Source: Schistosoma haematobium | Lineage: Eukaryota; Platyhelminthes; Trematoda; Strigeidida; Schistosomatidae | Direction: 5' to 3' | NCBI RefSeq assembly: GCF_000699445.3 | Contig: NC_067198.1 | Location: 37,237,523 to 37,301,522 of the forward strand | Length of the DNA: 64,000 nucleotides | Shown: positions 23,801 to 34,353 of the stretch, piece after piece | Numbering within the stretch: the stretch's first letter is position 1 | Layout of the letters: every line of letters begins with the position of its first letter | Made by a program: the position numbers and the translations under genes | The notes under the pieces: generated by a model | Told to the model about the DNA's origin: nothing | The model's input: the letters and a program-made list of their open reading frames with translations, nothing else | The model's database searches: none

Positions 23801-24185
23801 ACTCGGCTTTCGCCATGAGGCGTCATAGTTTTTCTAAATGAAAACCTTCTAACTCCCAGGGTATAGTTTAAATGGTTTGAATTATTTTTTCTGTTAAGAG
23901 AATTTTTATGGAGTTAGTTTTCTACGGGATGGGGTCGCTAACCCCATGCCCAACCCTTCTCATTTACCTGGGTTTGGGACCGGCAGTAACTTCAGAAGAG
24001 CTATAGGTGTTGTTTTTAGCGTAAGCGGCCCCCAAAACAAATGGTCCTGGTAAACGGATTAGCTTTATTTGACAATCCCTTGAATGCGCCTGGCCACGCA
24101 TCCTCACCATATCAATAATATTTTCATCAATCCACAAAATGCGTTCAACAGTTAGCCGGCTATGAATAAAGGACCTCAATATACC
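20838..24185 (-). mobile_element. RTE-C LINE, nearly full length (3.3 kb)
   Basis: Minus-strand RTE element of a second family. The 5' UTR includes GGGTTGGGCATGGGGTTAGC (near 23970-23930); the 3' end is CAGGTGTAAGTAAG, giving a (GTAA)n-like tail near 20838-20850. ORF pieces run from 23823 to 20885. I found no target-site duplication, and the 5' edge at about 24185 is approximate. Confidence 0.8.
20885..23823 (-). pseudogene. RTE-C endonuclease-reverse transcriptase ORF, broken
   Basis: An ATG at about 23823 opens MTPHGESRV. The endonuclease follows (WNVRTMWETGK, then ISETHWTQAGQQ, CYAPTNDSNDD, LTILMGDLNAKVG, QIDHICINKKFR and SDHHLVVA). The RT part begins in 22850-21747 (KSGKAAGPDKISAE, CENYRGITLLSV, KTFDSVDRRTLWKLL). 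Motif C is FADD rather than YADD (DFADDLALLSHTHEQ) in 21611-21333. The thumb and tail ([15 protein letters not shown]) end near 20885. A TGA before ISETHW and at least four frameshifts disable it. Proteins of this kind are often mis-annotated in animal genomes as craniofacial development protein 2-like. Confidence 0.88.
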
Positions 24186-25645
24186 GATGGCCTAGCAAGT
24201 ATATCTTCGAGCTTCTCCACTTCTCACTTATAATTTGGCTGGGTCATCATACTTCCATAGCAACGATGTTACGTGTAAAGTGGTTGTCAAAATCCGAATA
24301 CTTGCGACATTTTTAGTAGTTATCCTCCCAAGCGTTTATTAAACGTACAATATTTATCACTGTTGAGTTGTTTTCTGTTTGTTTGGTGAGTAGGTTGTGC
24401 ATAAAAGTGGGCAATAATTAGTGTGGATTTCATTTTAGTCATCTTATGCCAACCCCTTATCTTCAATAAACACACAAATGTTGCTCACTACTAGTCAAAT
24501 AAGAGATATACAAAGTGAAAGTTAAGGATTGAATTAAAATCTCTTAAAATCATGTTTTAATATGCAATATACCCTCACTAACTGAACAAAAAAATACTAG
24601 CTATTGAGTGCATATTGTACATTGAGTGAAAAATGATTTCTGTTTAACCTTGATGTGCATTGAACAAAATTAAATAGGCAGGTGGATGACACTATTTCAG
24701 GAAGTGAGTATTAAAAACTGTGATAAATCACTTTAATATTTCAAAATAACCGATCAGGTGAACTCATAAAAACTTACTTGATATTCTTATCGCCATGTAG
24801 TATGAGAGGAGCATTTCTACTTACTCTTTATTTCAAGATGCAACAACAACAAATAAATTATCTAGTGCTCAATTAGATGACACCAACACACAAGGAAATA
24901 GTGATACTTAGGAAAAAGTTCGAAGGGTTCTAGTTTATTTTGGGATTTATGGCTGGTAGAAACTTGTTTCAAAACGGTTACACGGATGACGATGTGCCTT
25001 TGGAGTTGGAATGTACTTTACAATAATTTAACTATGCAACTGTGGGACGTAAGATACATTTCGTTCATTTTCATAATATCCTTCTTGAGCTGTGATCTCG
25101 AGATCGTAGTTTGCGAATACGCCCAGCTGGCTGTGGTCAGTAAATTAATAAAATCACTTCGTCAACCGCGATATCATATAGATCAGTTTACATCATTGTG
25201 TTAGAGTTTATTGCCAGTGGTCATCGACTAGCTAACTAATAGTGAAATCTAAAATAACCTGTTATTACACTTTCGTAATGCTACATGTTGTTCTTCATTC
25301 AAAGCCTTTCAGCCGAAGATTTTTTATTGGAGCTGCTACTAACTTCTAGTTCAAAATCTTCCTTTCAAAATTTATAATATGATAGTTTAGTTCTTGCATA
25401 CATACACTCTGGTATCTATTAGGTCCCACTGCCAAAAATGTATTAACCATATCATTTGAGGTGTTCACCACGTTTCTCATCTGCTAATGGTTTTCGCAAC
25501 CCGGTCTTCTGTGGTCGTTTAGTTTCTAATGTAACCTTGTGCATTTGTTTGCTAGTGGTTTCCTCGTGCGTTGGTATAAAACGCGACAACTTAGTAAAAC
25601 ACTTCGAATTAACCTTTTTTTGGTGTTTCATGTTCGATTAATCTC
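24186..25645. other. intergenic, nothing recognised
   Basis: AT-rich. No recognisable ORF, RNA or repeat. Confidence 0.45.
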
Positions 25646-25653
25646 AGTACAGT

Positions 25654-25956
25654 CCGCGTGACTATCGTAACCAATGGTTGGAGACTCTTGGTGACATGGC
25701 TCAGAATCGATCACAATGGCGTCGGTGTATACACTCCCTGTCTTCCCTTAAACTAAGAGATTAAAATCACTCCATATCTTTCTTTCTACGAACCAATTCT
25801 TTCTTCTTGTACTATATGCAATCTTTCTCTTATATATTACCACCTTTGACCTAACCACTGCTATGAATCCGGTGTTCACCTCGTTGTGCTGATGCGGTAT
25901 GGCAACCTGGACCGATGCACACATGTGCCTGGTCCTACGTTGTAGCTGACTGACTG
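25654..25956 (+). mobile_element. RTE-A 3' fragment insertion
   Basis: The last ~300 bp of RTE-A (ORF end plus 3' UTR), nearly identical to the reverse complement of 14552-14850. The perfect 8-bp duplication AGTACAGT lies at 25646-25653 and 25957-25964. The 3' end is GTAGCTGACTGACTG. A recent, 5'-truncated insertion. Confidence 0.92.
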
Positions 25957-25964
25957 AGTACAGT

Positions 25965-26504
25965 ATTGTGTACATAATATTGTCTTAAATTTCTTTGTTT
26001 CTCACACCCAGCCTATAGACTAATTTAGCGAAATACAGTAGGGTATGCAACTCTGTGAGTTACAGTAAATTAATGAATTCGTCAAGGAAATAAAAGTATG
26101 TACACCCTTTAACAAAATCCTGTAGTTCCACTTTATTTCTGAGACGAGTGGCTTCATTGCATTATGCAATCAAAGGTCCTTAGATGGTTTCACTTAAGCT
26201 GTATCTGGTTTGATAACTAAAGAACGCTCAAGTCACTAAGTAGAGATTCGCAATGTGAATCTTTAAGTTACAGTATCTAAATTGAGTTTTATCACGCCCA
26301 TGATCATCAATCCTGTATACTGTCCCATCAGTACGATGTAAATGCCGAAAACCCAGTTCTTTTAAAGCATGTACAGTCTTATATAAATTGGGGTTTGATT
26401 TTTTTCTGAATGTTTCTGTTACCAAAACAAAGACAAATAAAATCTGTTATTGACAGCCTGCTAGGTTAAATGGTCAAAAGTAAGTGACTAAGTAATATTT
26501 CCAT
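25965..26504. other. intergenic, nothing recognised
   Basis: No gene or repeat identified. Confidence 0.45.
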
Positions 26505-26879
26505 ATCAGTCAGCCAGTTACAAAGTAGAAACTGGTACGTATGTACATCGTTTCACGATCCTACACTTTATAAACGCAGAAATGAAAATATCAGGCCAAA
26601 CCTCAATAGTAGAGGTAGTGATAGTATCAGTGGTGACGGAGATTAAACATATGACATACGATTAAAAGGAAATTAGTGAAGTAAACAAGTTTTGGGGAAT
26701 TTAGAAACTCATAATTTGGTAGGAGACAAAAAGTGGATGTTTATGCGCCATCGCAAATGATTTTGAGCCATTCCATTCAGTCTCCGACCACTGGCTACGT
26801 TAATCACACCGACCTCAACCAAATAGTCTACACCCACTAACATGGCCTAATTCAACTGCCAATGACTTCATAGACCAAT

Positions 26880-27403
26880 TTTATTTATTTATTTGTTTGA
26901 ACACGTAAATATTGGTACAAAGGGGCACCGAATACACATGCATCACGCAAGCCACTTAATTTGTGTGTGGGCTATGATACTACCCGTGTGCCCACATCGA
27001 AGCAGATGGTTTTCTTAGGGGGCCACACCCTAAGCCTTCGACCTAAAGGTATTATTCACAAGGCAGTGGGGCAACGTCAAGAGATGTAGTCCCATGGTAA
27101 CCAGTGACCAAAGATTGGTTCGTACGCCATTTGTTCCTTCAGGATACTGGAGCCCATGTGCACCATTTGATTGGAATCGGTGTTTTCCAATCCCCTCGGG
27201 TAAATCTCCCATATCCACCAACCCGGTTAAAGTACCGGACATTCACTATTCGTCCTCTCAATGTCATAAAGAGCACTCCCGCCACGAGTAGGCAGTGAGT
27301 AGGACTTTCTTTTCATTGGCTGTGTACTCGTGGCCATGTCAGAGTATTTCGAGAGGGAGAGCTAACTCTCCCCGTCGTCGGTCTTACCAGGGCATTTGGG
27401 GGC
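26880..27403 (-). mobile_element. short RTE-B derivative, 3' part of a U6 chimera
   Basis: A complete short derivative: it reads 27403 to 26880 on the minus strand from GCCCCCAAATGCCCTGG (the same 5' end as full-length RTE-B at 40644) to a TTCAAACAAATAAATAAATA-type tail. It has no coding content. Its 5' end is fused without a gap to the T-run of a U6 snRNA sequence, and the two together lie between ACCAAT repeats (26874-26879 and 27507-27512). Confidence 0.88.
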
Positions 27404-27508
27404 AAAAAATATGAGACGCTTCACGATTTTGCGTGTCATCCCTGCGCAGGGGCCATGCTAATCTCTGTGTCGTTTCAGTTTTAGTATACGTACCACCGAA
27501 GCGAGTAC
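27404..27508 (-). ncRNA. U6: U6 snRNA retropseudogene (5' part of chimera)
   Basis: On the minus strand the sequence starts GTACTCGCTTCGGTGG, contains the ACAGAGA box (ACACAGAGATTAGCATGG), GCCCCTGCGCAGGGATGACA and GTGAAGCGTCTCATATTTTTT, and so spans U6 end to end (about 105 nt). Compared with the strongly conserved eukaryotic U6 it lacks three bases after ACAGAGA and has several substitutions, including within the 5' stem-loop. I therefore call it a pseudogene. The T-run at 27404-27409 is the normal U6 3' end and is followed at once by the RTE-B 5' end, so this copy was made from RNA. Confidence 0.9.
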
Positions 27509-28249
27509 CAATGCCTCGTTTTGGTTGGACCTCCCAAAACTTTCTTCTAGCCTACTCCTACACCACACAACATCGCTCGTCGAAGAATTCAGTGGTTTGG
27601 TATACATAAAAGATGTCTCAAATACAGCTATTGGAGATATGCCACCTCATCAGTTGATTTACCATTCTTAACTAGCATTTTTTCCTAAACCAGGGATTGC
27701 TTACTCAGTGGTCCCGAAATACACGAACGAAGCTTCGAAAATGTGATCGGATACTAGCATTTTGCGAATATCCTTTATTCCTAATGGCCATGTTTCATAT
27801 TCATTAAGTAGAACAGAGCAAACTGCTGAACAGTAAATTCGTTCTTTAGTCGGCAAACAGATATCTCACCTACCACACAAGTGACACGAGTTGGCAAATG
27901 CCAATCGAGTCCCCTAAATCTGTGCCGATATTTTGTCCATATCCTAATTTGAACATTCTTAAAAATATTTAAACCAGAACCAGAGAGGATAACATGCTAA
28001 AACACGTAGTAGCTGCGAAAAAGTAACAGTTCCCGATTATTATTATTTATTAACATCACGAATTTACTTTTACTAAAAACCGTGTGCCTAATATTCGATA
28101 CATAATAGTTACTAGAGTTCTTAATACCACATTCCCACGTTAACCAGTGTCCAAAAGATCTTTCCCTCTTTATCCTTTAGCTCATCTACACCAGTTTAGA
28201 ATTAGGGTTTTCCACTTACCTTTATTTGATACTCACTATACACATGTTC

Positions 28250-29040
28250 AATTTCAGCTCTTGCGGATGTTGTCTCGCTGTGCGATGCTACCCAAGCCAT
28301 GCAACCCACATTTAATGATTTGAAACCAGTGTCCGTAGGTATGGTACGTACTTCGCACTTCAAAAGATTGGGGGGACCCTGTGCCTGAACTCCCTCTTGT
28401 TACTGAGCAGTTGTAAGTGATTGAGTTCGTGTGTCTGGGTAACTGTGTAAGTGCTGGTGATGTGAGTGATGAGATCACTTCATGTAAAGCGGAAGCCAGA
28501 ACGGCTTATGCCACTCTGGGCTATCTTTAGCGCCTTCGCGATGTTAGTCTGGTTGTGAAAGTTCTGATCTACAATGCGTCGGTGAGAGCAGTTTAACTCT
28601 ATGATTGTGAAACATGGACTCTGAGTAGAGGACGTCAGACGACTCTCTGTGTTTGACCATCGTTGTCTCCGAAGGATGATTGACATTCAGTGACATGTTA
28701 ATAACGTGGAGGTTCGGTGACATGCGTTCGGGAACAGTGACGACAATTCATTTTGATGTCACTACATTGAAACACCGACTTCAGTGGCTTGGATTCGTAC
28801 CACGAATGTCGTTCCAGAGTATTCCACATCGCATGTTATTTGCTGATACTGGGACTAGTTGGAAAAGTGAAGAGGTGGTCAGTGTATGACTATTGTGCAA
28901 CACTGTGGCTTGAGTTGTTATCAAAAATGTCTGCGAATAAAAGCAAGTGTCGATCCTGTTGTGAAATTCTCTTACTTTCTCCGAACTTATGTAAACTCTT
29001 CAAATCCTGCTCAACTATTGCGTAACCCATCTTATCAATC
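28250..29040 (+). mobile_element. RTE-B relic, RT and C-terminal part
   Basis: Plus-strand decayed RTE-B. It begins near the active site (LADVVSLCDATQAMQ, against LDYADDIVILCDNAQGMQ in the copy at 36.6-40.6 kb), continues with SDEITSCKAEARTAYATLGYL, and ends with KSKCRSCCEILLLSPN. The YADD box is lost and many stops are present. Confidence 0.75.
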
Positions 29041-29053
29041 TTTAGTTCCAGTA

Positions 29054-30257
29054 CTTACTTGCTTACACCTGTTACTCCCAATGGAGCATAGGCCGTCGAC
29101 CAGCACTCTCTAACCCACTATGTCCTGGGCCTTCTTTTCTAGTCCCATCCAATTCTTGTTCATTTTTCTCATGTCTATCTCCATTTCCTGGCGTAATGTG
29201 TTCTTTGGTCTTCCACTCCTCCTTTGACCTTGGGGATTCTGAGTGGGGGCTTGTCTTGTGACGCAGTTTGGTGCTTTCCTCAATGTGTCCTATCCACTTC
29301 CGGCGCTTTTTCATGATTTCTTCCTCAACTAGAATCTGGTTTGTTCTCTCCCACAGCAGGTTGTTGCTGACAGTATCTGACCGACGAATCCGAAGTATTT
29401 TACGTATACGGCTGGTAATAAACACCTGTATCTTCTGGTTGATGGTTTTCGTTGTTCTCCAGAATTCAGCTCCGTAAAGAAGAGCTGTCTTAATATTTTT
29501 ATTGAAAATTCTAGCCTTTGTGTTGGTTGTCAATTGTTTTGAGTTCCAGGTGTTCTTCAATTGTAAATATGCTGCTCTTGTTTTTCTGATCCACGCCTTC
29601 ACATCTGCATCAGACCCACCGTGTTCATCAATGATGCTGCCCAAATATGTAAAGGTTCTTACATCTTCCAAATCTTCTTCAATTGTGATTTGATTGGTGC
29701 ATGCTGTGTTGTATCGGAGAACCTCGCTTTTCTTTTTGTGTATATTGAGACCTACTGCTGCTGAGACTGCTGTTACATTAGTCTTCTCTTGCATTTGTTG
29801 TTGCGTTTGCGATAGAGGATCCAGATCATCTGCGAAGTCTAGATCGTCCAGCTGCATCCTAGATGTCCACTGTATCCCGTGCTTTCCTTCAGATGTTGAC
29901 GTCCTCGTGATCCAGTCGATCACCATGAGAAAGAGCAAGGGTGAGAGTAAGCGACCTTGCCTGACACCGGTCTTTACTTCGAACGAGTTTGTCTACTGTC
30001 GTCCATGCACAATTTTGCAGTTTAACCCATCATAGGAATTCCGTATGATATTGACTATCTTCTGAGGCACTCCGTAGTGTCGAAGAAGCTTCCATAGTGT
30101 TGTTCTGTCCACGCTATCAAATGCTTTCTCGTGGTCAATGAAGTTGATGTAGAGCGATGAATTCTATTCGATTGATTATTCCACAATGATCCGTAGAGTT
30201 GCGATTCGATCTATACTTGACAGATCTTACGGAATCCAGCCTGTTGGTCTCGAAGTT
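29054..30257 (-). mobile_element. RTE-C fragment insertion, 1.2 kb
   Basis: A 5'-truncated RTE-C copy. Its longest open frame is 29938-29072 and carries [28 protein letters not shown] and [13 protein letters not shown]. It is almost identical in translation to the relic at 3.6-4.4 kb. AGTTCCAGTA occurs at both edges (29044-29053 and 30254-30263); up to four of these bases may be microhomology with the element, so the duplication is 6-10 bp. The 3' end is CAGGTGTAAGCAAGTA. Confidence 0.88.
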
Positions 30258-30263
30258 CCAGTA

Positions 30264-30594
30264 ATTTTATATAAACCCTTCATAACCTCTAAAATTATCA
30301 CACCATTTATATTATCTGTCTGCGTACCTCATCTGATTAATGCACCACCTACCTTCTGTGCTGTAGTGTTCGTATCTGTTGACACTTAGTTTGGAAATGA
30401 GAAACTGGTTAATAATTTTTCGAATGTGCACTGATCATAAAGGTTGCGTGGTTGATAAAATATTACCGTTGATACGAAGAGTTTATTTGGCATATATCAT
30501 TATGATACACCTATGTAGTAAGCTAAGTTTAAGCACTTAGGAGGACAAGTTTATGTAGTGGTAAGCTCCTTGTTTCTTATTAGCTTTTGAATGC
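30264..30594. other. intergenic, nothing recognised
   Basis: No gene or repeat identified. Confidence 0.4.
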
Positions 30595-32320
30595 TTTCAC
30601 TAACGATTAGCCACGAATGCAGTAAAGGATTCATTTGGATTTTCTGGTAGCATGAACCACAAAAATATTGCTGGTAATTTTATGGTTTCTTTTGATGCGA
30701 CATGATTATTTACAAAAATAGCACTTTTTGAAACCATAGGCATAATTTGCCAGCATCTTGACATTCTACCTCTACCAGCATCAGGATTCAAACTACTGTT
30801 ACTCATGTGCGCAAAAGATGTTAAGTTCCAGTTCAACAATATCATTTACCGGCAAACCTATGGTGTAGCAATGGGGAAGTTCGTTAGGTCCTATCGTAGC
30901 AGATTTTTTCATAGCTAACTTCCAAAGAACCAAGCTCAAAGGAGCGATCGATGAAATAGTGTATTATTCGATGTATGTTGGTGATACATTCATCGTATGT
31001 AATAATCAACAACATTAATAAATCTACTAAAGCTTTTCAACGAAACCCATCCAAATATCCATTTTGCTATGGAACATAAAAATGAGAACAAATTCCATTT
31101 TCTCGATATCGCAATCAAACGAAGGAAAGATGGGACATCTCAACGTTTAGTTTATAAGAAAGACACATGGAACGGGGTTTATCTCAATTTCAGTAGCTTT
31201 TGTCCAATCAGTTACAAGAAGGCACTTGTCAAAACACTTTCATAGAACAGAAAGAATATATACTGCCGACACATTAAAAGAGGATGTTATGAATGTTAAA
31301 AAATGTTTAAAGAATAACGGATACACACTGAAATTTGTTGAGAAATATGGAAAACGTGAAGATAAAAAACCCAAAGAAACTGCAGCAAATAAGAAACCAA
31401 TTTTTATCCAACTTAAATTCAAAGGTGATGATGTCACATGGTCAATCAATATGGAACTAAAAACTGCATTGACAAGAACTTATCCTGCAGCTAAACTAAT
31501 TTTCCTGTCCAAAACAACATTTCTTTAATACAATCAAAGGTCGGTAGGTATCCCTTTCATGTTACCACCAACTGTGTGTACAAATTTACATGTATCTGCC
31601 AAAGCAGTTACATTGGTAAAACAGGAAGGAAAGCCTACGTCCGATTCAAAGAACATATTCCGGCAAGTTTAAAATCAAATGGATTAAGAGCATTCAACAA
31701 TGCCATCGCAAGACATCTCCTTGATACAGGACATGAAGTCGATACACTGAAGTCCTTCAAGGTGATTAACGAACAATCAAACTCCAACCTTTAGAAGTTT
31801 GCCTAAGCGACAGAAATCAGACGTCTAAAACCAGATCTATGTATCCAAAAAGATACAGTAGTAAATCTTGCTTTGCCCTGGTAACATTAAACCTCTTTTT
31901 ATTTATTACGTCATCCATTATTTCAACTCTTCCTGAAGTTTGAATTACTTCGTTGTCATTTTCCTTCAATTCATATATTTCTTTGTTACTATTAATCTAT
32001 TTTCAGTTGCTTCATTGCACAATTATCTAATGTTTATTAACTTCATGAGTCCTAATCTCTATTTCAATGTTCTGGAACTTTCCCTTTCAAACTTTATTAA
32101 TCCGAAACAAAAATTTTTATGACCTTATTAACTCTATTGAAATCTTCGGTGCATCATGATGCATATATTCATCTTTAGTCACCCTCGTGTGTATAAGTAT
32201 GTCAATATCAGTAGTAACGTTGATTTTCAAATATTTTAGGTTGTAAGCAGCTGATGAGAACCTAACGAAATAAAATGGATTCATATTATTCTGCACCAAT
32301 CTTCGTCCTTGCTCCCTTTA
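30595..32320 (+). mobile_element. Penelope-like element relic (PLE1)
   Basis: The translation shows the Penelope-type RT: FMVSFDATXLFTKIAL (motif A region) near 30685-30735, FNNIIYRQTYGVAMG (motif B region) near 30835-30870, and HFLDIAIKRRKDG near 31095-31135. The GIY-YIG endonuclease follows (YKFTCICQSSYIGKTGRKAY, FKEH, AIARHLLDTGH) at 31576-31794. It is 5'-truncated, and stops and frameshifts interrupt it (the RT active site is destroyed around 30970-31010). The 3' end near 32320 contains a hammerhead and resembles the ends of PLE2 at 48.1-51 kb (CTCCCTTTAAA against CTCTATTTAAA). Confidence 0.85.
32247..32294 (+). ncRNA. hammerhead ribozyme in PLE1 3' end
   Basis: GCAG-CTGATGA-GAACCTAAC-GAAA, then a stem III made by ATAAAATG/CATATTAT with a GATT loop, then T and CTGC. 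Stem I (GCAG/CTGC) pairs perfectly; stem III pairs at 7 of 8 positions. The core CTGATGA...GAAA is intact, and cleavage would follow the T at 32290. Hammerheads in the terminal repeats of Penelope-like elements are known. Confidence 0.8.
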
Positions 32321-33973
32321 AAATAATAAAGGGAACTATGTGTTTGAAATCACTAAAGATAGTTGATGTGAATTGATTGTAGACAAGTATCCGATCATAA
32401 GTGTCTTCAACGCACTATTGTTATGTAGTGATCATTCATGTTAGTGATGTTGATGTTGAATGTATAACTTTAACAAAAGTTTGTCTTTGAGGTTATCGTG
32501 CACTAGCTAATATCTATTACATATTCCATATATCGATTCATCATCTGACTGCTTAAATCAGGAATATATCAAAGTCTAACTCACTATACTAACATACTAT
32601 ATCAGTCCATTAAGCTACCGGATAGTAATTTAAATGATATAAGCTCCAAAGAGTTAATAGTCGAGTGATAGTTGTAGGTATCATAGCTTAGAACAATTTG
32701 TCACAACGCAGACGCATTCATAAAGATATATTAGTTCGTCTCCTGTCTTTATGTCTGTTCATTTTGTTGTTTTTATTTCGTTAGTCTTTTCCTTCTATGA
32801 AATTAGAAAGTGTGAAGTTGTAAACTGATGCATTATTATGTGATGTTTACGTGTCTTGTTTTTAAACTTTAGTAACTCTCCGTTAGTGTTCATTATTTAC
32901 CAAATTCTTACACTTATCTAATGAGTCATTATTGGTTAGGATTTACATCCAATCTGAAAGTGTAAATATAGTTAATCAGTTATTACTTTTTAATCTAATG
33001 CCTTGTTTATTTTTTATAGTTAAAAGTTTAAAACAATTATTCCCTTTGATAAATTTCGATAATGCAATGAGAAGACAAAGTTGAGCAGAATTTTCAGAGT
33101 GTCTGTTATAGTTAGCGTATTTCATGTTCTTATTGAAAAACTACGAAGACTGATTAAAATCCAGAATATTGGTACAGAGACTCATACATCTCATTGTTAT
33201 TGATTTCTAACAGTACCGGTTAAGAATAGGGACAATTATTTCCTAGCAGTTTAAATAAGTATAATCGAGCAAATAGTAGCAAATTTATAATAAAATTCAC
33301 ATTTTGTTTCAGTGAGTCTAGCATGATATTCCATGTATTCGTTGAGTGCCTTACCTAATTTCCTTTACGTTTTTTTGCCGTTTCATTCTTCGTCTGTGCA
33401 TGTCTACACAATTCCACATTTTATCCACGTGATTGGGTTATAATTATCACCTCAGTCATTCAGACAATATTTCTCCAGTTATGCATCACATTTACGTGAT
33501 TTATTCTACTACATTGATTACAACTCGATATCTTATAACGGTTTGCCTGCCCCTTTTCTAAATGACCTGTTAAATTTACAAATGACATAAACAAGATATA
33601 TTTACACCTTAACCGATACGAAAGTCCACATTCTTAACATTGTTTAGTTTATTCATGTTTACTTAATTTTGCCCACTGTAACACAAAGATTATAGATGTA
33701 TAAAGCGTTAGAACCTGATGACAAACTTTCTGAAAACTGTTCGCTCAAAAAAGTCTTTGTTTCTAAAGTGTATAGGGATCTTGAAATTGTTAATTTGTGA
33801 TAAGTGCTTGGCTCTTCATCACCTATCAAAAGAGTCTTTTTTTATCTTCATAACCTGTTTTAAAGCACAAGTTCTTTTTACGGAATCTTTTTTTAAGATC
33901 TGGCGACCATATAATTTTTTCATCTGGGATGCATTAATCTTTCGTTTATTTCCTTTCAGATCATAACAATTAG
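32321..33973. other. intergenic, likely URM1 upstream region
   Basis: AT-rich. No ORF with recognisable homology. It ends in a pyrimidine-rich stretch and CTTTCAG at about 33953-33959, a splice or trans-splice acceptor just before the URM1 start. Confidence 0.45.
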
Positions 33974-34261
33974 ATGAGACTTGATATTGAATTTTCCGGT
34001 GGGGCTGAACTTTTGTTCAACAAGCAAAAAGAATATCAAGTTGACCTACCACCAACAGTGGTTCGACTAGGTGATTTGCTTGTTTGGTTGGAGAAAAATC
34101 TTTTACAAGAACGTCCTGAACTCTTCTTACAAGGGAAAAGCGTTCGACCTGGAATTCTCATTTTAATCAATGATGTAGATTACAGTTTATTGGGTGAGAA
34201 TGACTATATTTTGAAGGAAATGGATAAAGTTATATTTATATCTTCATTGCACGGTGGTTGA
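33974..34261 (+). CDS. URM1: ubiquitin-related modifier 1
   Basis: A 95-residue protein encoded in one exon. It aligns over its whole length with animal URM1: [20 protein letters not shown] at the N-terminus, then [40 protein letters not shown], and the C-terminal SSLHGG. URM1 is a sulfur carrier with a ubiquitin fold; its C-terminal Gly-Gly is thiocarboxylated by an MOCS3/Uba4-type enzyme and donates sulfur for tRNA wobble uridine thiolation. The Gly-Gly is present and is followed directly by the stop. CTTTCAG sits 14 bases before the ATG (33953-33959), so the coding exon may follow a 5' UTR intron or receive a spliced leader. The length matches the family (about 100). BBS5 ends tail-to-tail 92 bp downstream. 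Confidence 0.95.
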   Translation: MRLDIEFSGGAELLFNKQKEYQVDLPPTVVRLGDLLVWLEKNLLQERPELFLQGKSVRPGILILINDVDYSLLGENDYILKEMDKVIFISSLHGG

Positions 34262-34298
34262 GTTTATACACAAGGACATTCTTTACATGTTTTTAATA

Positions 34299-34304
34299 TT
34301 TATT
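34299..34304 (-). promoter_or_regulatory. BBS5 poly(A) signal
   Basis: AATAAA on the minus strand, 49 bp beyond the BBS5 stop codon. It supports the proposed last exon and places the end of the BBS5 transcript within about 40 bp of the URM1 stop, so the two 3' UTRs probably overlap. Confidence 0.7.
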
Positions 34305-34353
34305 TGTTATTTGTAAAGATGGTCAGGATTATGATAAATTCCTTTGATGAAAA

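Larger units (their letters stand above)
26505..27960 (-). mobile_element. old RTE-A relic hosting a nested insertion
   Basis: Diverged RTE-A 3' UTR and C-terminal ORF on the minus strand: 26505-26879 matches the end of RTE-A (CAGTCAGCC tail side, then the GTCTCCGACCACTGGCTACG region), and 27509-27960 matches the region just upstream in the ORF. Many substitutions and indels show it is old. The relic is split by the U6/RTE-B chimera at 26880-27508. Confidence 0.75.

Noticed and set aside
20838..24185. Target-site duplication for the long RTE-C copy
   Set aside because: No common sequence found in the bases flanking the presumed ends; the 5' edge is uncertain.
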